Below, in pieces: positions 40,011 to 42,973 of a DNA stretch of 42,973 nucleotides (positions within the stretch are counted from its first letter, which is position 1; every line of letters begins with the position of its first letter). The position numbers and the translations under genes are program-made. The notes below the pieces were generated by a model. The model was given only the letters and a program-made list of their open reading frames with translations, ran no database searches and had not been told where the DNA came from. The stretch lies in NCBI RefSeq assembly GCF_002265625.1, contig NZ_NOVE01000024.1, positions 1-42,973 on the forward strand, read 5' to 3'. The stretch comes from Prevotella sp. 885 (lineage in GTDB: Bacteria > Bacteroidota > Bacteroidia > Bacteroidales > Bacteroidaceae).

Positions 40011-40510
40011 TAAAAGACATAACCCCCAAACCGCACGAAACCGACATACGCACAATCATCGACCGCTATATGTCGGGCGAAACCACCAATGAGGAGGAAG
40101 CCACGCTTCGCACATGGTTTCGACTTGCCGGCGACGATATGCCGGAAGATTGGCGCCCGCTCAAAGCCTTGTTCAGCTTTGTGGACGAGGAACGGGAGAC
40201 GGCGGAGGCAGACGCAGCCGAGACCGTTGTTCCTGCCGATGCTTCCCTGCACAGCCGCAATACATTGCTGATTGCTTTGCGTCGTCCTCGCATCTGGATT
40301 TCGTCAGCGGTGGCTGCCGTAGCCGTTGCCATCGTGATGCTTGTGCCGCCGACGAACAAAGCTTTCGCCCCGGAACCGCAAAACTATGCAGTCATCGACG
40401 GAAAGGTATACACCAGTCAGAAGGTTATAAACGAGCAGGTGGACGAGGCATTTCAGACTGTAACTGTGGACAACGAGGACCCGTTCAGCGCACTCGACCT
40501 CATGCAATAA
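40007..40510 (+). CDS. Putative anti-sigma factor, single-pass membrane protein
   Basis: Seen: 167 residues; a cytoplasmic N-terminal part of about 85 containing IIDRYMSGETTNEEEATLRT, a membrane segment (about 97-114, SAVAAVAVAIVMLVPP) and a periplasmic tail. Known: FecR-type anti-sigma proteins of Bacteroidetes begin with a similar helix (YLSGEATPEE). The translational overlap with the ECF sigma gene supports the assignment. It is much shorter than FecR (about 320) and lacks the FecR periplasmic domain, so it cannot be a TonB-linked sensor of that type. Confidence 0.72.
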   Translation: MIKDITPKPHETDIRTIIDRYMSGETTNEEEATLRTWFRLAGDDMPEDWRPLKALFSFVDEERETAEADAAETVVPADASLHSRNTLLIALRRPRIWISSAVAAVAVAIVMLVPPTNKAFAPEPQNYAVIDGKVYTSQKVINEQVDEAFQTVTVDNEDPFSALDLMQ

Positions 40511-40538
40511 CTTTGACAACATTTAAACAACATACACT

Positions 40539-41015
40539 ATGCATAAACTATTGGATATCATACACAAGCCTCCGTTGCTTACGGTCAGGACGGTTCTGAT
40601 CGCTGTAATGACGCTGTTCGTGACGCTTCCGGGCCATGCACAGGAAGGACTTGCCGTGAACAGCATCTTCCAGCAGTACGGACATTCGAAGGGATGTAAG
40701 ATGGTGGTGATGCAGAACACCAAGCTTCGAGGCTATCGGCTTGCCGTATACAAGAGCCTTACATATAATAATAAGTATGCCACAAGCATCAACAACATCC
40801 TGAAGACAGACCGACGGGCTGCAAAGAAGATACGAGAGGTGGTGGACAACGGACGGATAGCCAGCGGCTATTATATGATGGCACCACTCCAGTCGGGCAA
40901 TAACCGCTACATCCTCTTCAGCAATACCGACCATAACAAGGGAGCAGTGATATACATCGAAGGCGACCTGTCGCCGGAGGACATCATGTCGATATGTTAT
41001 ACTAAGAGATGGTGA
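40539..41015 (+). CDS. Exported protein, probably DUF6108 family
   Basis: Seen: 158 residues; a signal peptide (hydrophobic 18-30, cleavage after GHA near residue 34) and a mature domain of about 120 residues that is basic in the middle (KTDRRAAKKIREVVDNG). I recall similar proteins as DUF6108, encoded after ECF sigma/anti-sigma pairs in Bacteroides and Prevotella; this is from memory. It lies 28 nt after the anti-sigma gene. Function unknown. Confidence 0.6.
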   Translation: MHKLLDIIHKPPLLTVRTVLIAVMTLFVTLPGHAQEGLAVNSIFQQYGHSKGCKMVVMQNTKLRGYRLAVYKSLTYNNKYATSINNILKTDRRAAKKIREVVDNGRIASGYYMMAPLQSGNNRYILFSNTDHNKGAVIYIEGDLSPEDIMSICYTKRW

Positions 41016-41058
41016 TAATAAAAGAAAAAGATTATTGATAACTTAACAACCGTAAACT

Positions 41059-41985
41059 ATGAATATCAGAACATTGGTAATGGCGGCAGCGTTAGTGCCC
41101 GCCGTAGCTTTCGCACAGGAAGCCACCACAAACGACACCACATACATCCCGAAGACAACCGAAGTGACCAGCGCATACGACACCACTTTTGTATTCAACC
41201 GTCAGAAGTTTGACATCAGTCAGAAAGGTGAGCGTACGGATGTCAGAGTGTATAAGAAGAACGGTTCGGAGATGAAGAAGGTGAAGGAGACCGAGTTTCT
41301 TGACGGACAGGAGGTGGAGCAGGTTTACATCACGTCGCCCTTCATCCCAAGAAAGACATACAAGCGTCGCAGTCAGGCATACAGCCACTATCCGTTTTTC
41401 TTCACGGGTGGCAATATGCTCGCTGGTTCAGCTTTCGGCGTTAATTCAGAAGGCAAGGAAAAGCGCGACAGCAAGTCGGGTGAATGGGGATTTACGGGTT
41501 GTGCGCTCGAGTGTCCGGTAAGCAGTTCGTGGGCTGTGACGGCAGCAATTTCGTTGGCTTTCGTCAGCCATCATTTCAAGACCGACTATATGCTCACTAC
41601 CGTTGACGGTATAACAAGCATTCAGCCTTTCGCCGTTGGAGACAACAAGAATGACGAGCGTCCGTCGAAAAGCTACCTAAGCTATTGGGCTTTCCGCATT
41701 CCGATAATGCTGGAATGGTCAAACCGCATCGGTTCGGATGACATCTACGCAGCCTTCGGTCCGTCCATTGAGTTTCGTGCCAACGAGCGTTCACGCTATA
41801 AGCTCGGCAAGAGACACACGCTGACAAAAGATGTAAACATGAATCCCGTAGGAATAAACCTCGAGGCGCGTCTCGGCTGCGGCTTCTTCATGCTATATGC
41901 AAGAACAGCCCTAACCCCACTGCTGCGCACAAAATACGCTCCGGAATGGCATCCGTTTACAGTGGGAATAGGACTGAGGTTATAA
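41059..41985 (+). CDS. Outer-membrane beta-barrel-like protein of unknown function
   Basis: Seen: 308 residues; signal peptide cleaved after AFA (about residue 19). A Thr-rich and polar N-terminal part extends to about 115; then alternating hydrophobic strands (AVTAAISLAFVSHHF, FRIPIMLEWSNRI, INLEARLGCGFFMLYARTAL) end in GIGLRL, as in an outer-membrane barrel. It is last in the sigma-factor unit, 43 nt after its neighbour. Inferred: an envelope protein whose expression or folding state may be tied to the ECF system. I do not recognise a specific family. Confidence 0.65.
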   Translation: MNIRTLVMAAALVPAVAFAQEATTNDTTYIPKTTEVTSAYDTTFVFNRQKFDISQKGERTDVRVYKKNGSEMKKVKETEFLDGQEVEQVYITSPFIPRKTYKRRSQAYSHYPFFFTGGNMLAGSAFGVNSEGKEKRDSKSGEWGFTGCALECPVSSSWAVTAAISLAFVSHHFKTDYMLTTVDGITSIQPFAVGDNKNDERPSKSYLSYWAFRIPIMLEWSNRIGSDDIYAAFGPSIEFRANERSRYKLGKRHTLTKDVNMNPVGINLEARLGCGFFMLYARTALTPLLRTKYAPEWHPFTVGIGLRL

Positions 41986-42003
41986 GATATTGTTATTATA
42001 TTT

Positions 42004-42727
42004 CTACATTCTCTCCATTATCTCCAGACACATACGTGTGTTGTGATAAGGACATTTCCAGAAGCCGGCTTTATCGTCTGAGTGGTTGACGGAGCCATCC
42101 TCGTTGATGCTCCAATACCACTCGCCGTTCTTCTGGTCAACGAGGCGTGTCTTGGTGTAGTTCCAGCAGCGTGCGGCTATGCTAAGACACGCCTCTTTTC
42201 CGAAGTGCTGCCAGAGATTTACGTGTCCGATGATGTTTTCACACTGCACCCACCATTGCAGCGAACGGTCTGTCTTGCCTGTGTCGGTCCAGCGTTCGTA
42301 AATCATCGAACCGTCGTCCAGCAAGCCTTCGTCAGCAGCCACAGCCACATTCTTCACCACCGGCTCTATCCACTGCAGCACATCCTTGTCGCCAATAACG
42401 AGCGCTGTCTCATGGAGCAGCCATGAAGCCTCAATGTCATGACCGAAGCTCTGTATGTTTCGGCGTCCCTGCCACTCGTCGTTGAAGAAGAGATCCAGGT
42501 GGTTGGTCTGCTTGTTGAGCAGGCGGTCGGTGAAGATATGGAGCAGATTGACGAGGCGTTCCTTCAGTTCCGGTGACGGAGCCACGCGATAGAGATTGGT
42601 GTACGGCTCGATGATATGAAGGTGAGTGTTCATCGTGCGCGATCCGTTCTCGTCCTTATCCGAGAGTCGCATGTCCGCTATGGGTTGCCAGTCGCGTGTA
42701 AGAGCCTCTATATATCCGTTGTTCTTA
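42004..42727 (-). pseudogene. Sugar 2-epimerase of the AGE family (cellobiose 2-epimerase-like), 5' part removed by an insertion sequence
   Basis: Seen: about 240 residues from NNGYIEALTRDW to the stop. They carry the AGE-family motifs RTMNTHLHIIEPYTNLYR, SFGHDIEASWLLHE and WWVQCENIIGHVNLW, and end FWKCPYHNTRMCLEI. Known: full-length cellobiose 2-epimerases have about 390-400 residues and convert the reducing-end glucose of cellobiose-type disaccharides to mannose; here the first about 150 are absent. The frame continues to an ATG at 42774, but those codons lie within the insertion sequence end. The (alpha/alpha)6 barrel cannot be complete, so I call it inactivated. The missing 5' part may lie beyond the insertion, outside the window. 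Confidence 0.78.
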
Positions 42728-42973
42728 GGGACCACTGGAAAAAGTGTGTGGATATCGTAGTACAATAAAAACACTATATTGTCCGTTTATAAAGTCAAAG
42801 AACGGATAAATATGGAAAAGTATAGACTCCTTGCAGAATGTCTTTTGCCCGAACACATGCTGGATTGGTTCGACCTTAAAGACGTGTTTGTAGAGCAAAA
42901 GAAAGAAACAAAGCTTGTTCACATATACCTTGACGAAAACGAGCTGAGACCAGGTGACAGAACCGATATTCGT
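42728..42973 (+). mobile_element. Insertion sequence, left end (runs off the window)
   Basis: The epimerase homology stops at about 42727 and is followed by GGGACCACTGGAAAAAGTGT, a plausible terminal repeat, then about 60 bp of AT-rich sequence and the start of a transposase-type reading frame at 42812. The other end is outside the window, so neither the inverted repeat nor the target duplication can be checked. Confidence 0.7.
42812..42973 (+). CDS. Transposase N-terminal-region protein (ISAon1-like), partial
   Basis: Seen: 54 codons open to the window edge, starting MEKYRLLAECLLPEHMLDWF, with LVHIYLDENELRPGD. This resembles the first ORF of two-gene insertion sequences common in Bacteroidales, annotated as ISAon1-family transposase N-terminal region; I recall this from memory. 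The catalytic ORF would follow outside the window. The ATG is the first in frame after the putative IS end. Confidence 0.7.
   Translation, partial: MEKYRLLAECLLPEHMLDWFDLKDVFVEQKKETKLVHIYLDENELRPGDRTDIR

Overview
The window looks like chromosome from a member of the Bacteroidales, most likely Prevotellaceae (Prevotella/Segatella type). The reasons are the Bacteroidetes promoter form (TTTG, about 19-20 bp, TAnnTTTG) in front of several genes, two clusters of Mfa1/Mfa2-type fimbrial genes, type IX secretion (T9SS) sorting tails, families typical of the order (DUF3575, DUF3868, DUF4230, DUF5606) and the nusB-yajC-ybbR-coaE order. No rRNA, tRNA or CRISPR array was recognised.

Layout. Positions 1-1279 are non-coding and repeat-rich. 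An AraC-type regulator with seven predicted membrane segments (1280-2542, +) follows, then 1.7 kb of repeats ending in a promoter and long leader. Fimbrial locus A (4237-17240, +) encodes DUF3575, DUF3868/OmpA-like, Mfa1-type major pilin, Mfa2-type anchor, two accessory lipoprotein pilins and a 1781-residue T9SS-tailed adhesin. After a shared bidirectional terminator (17292-17325) comes fimbrial locus B (28012-17327, -), a mirror image: pilin, anchor, two accessory subunits and a 1793-residue adhesin, but no DUF3575/DUF3868 pair. Another repeat-rich gap (28013-29269) and a second seven-membrane-segment AraC regulator (30463-29270, -) close the mirror.

From 30769 the content is mostly housekeeping: two DUF4230 genes, a lipoprotein, pth plus an S4 RNA-binding protein, rplY, then the nusB-yajC-ybbR-coaE-DUF5606-rsmA run with its terminator. 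After a 407-bp gap holding a candidate small RNA and a palindrome come an ECF sigma factor, a translationally overlapping anti-sigma-like protein and two envelope proteins. The window ends in a sugar 2-epimerase gene whose 5' part is cut off by an insertion sequence that runs off the edge.

How it fits together. Each fimbrial locus has the gene order of the Porphyromonas gingivalis mfa1-mfa5 cluster (pilin, anchor, two minor subunits, large T9SS-exported tip protein), and each has its own membrane-tethered AraC regulator pointing toward it. The most striking signal is an 11-G run in codons 27-30 of the locus B pilin: gain or loss of one G gives a stop codon at once or within four codons, so this pilin looks phase-variable, while the locus A pilin has no such tract. 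Intercistronic terminator hairpins after both pilin genes suggest the pilin is made in excess over anchor and tip. The non-coding flanks carry four repeat types of their own: a 442-bp element with perfect 34-bp inverted ends, an eight-copy palindrome, a second interspersed family, and several tandem arrays.
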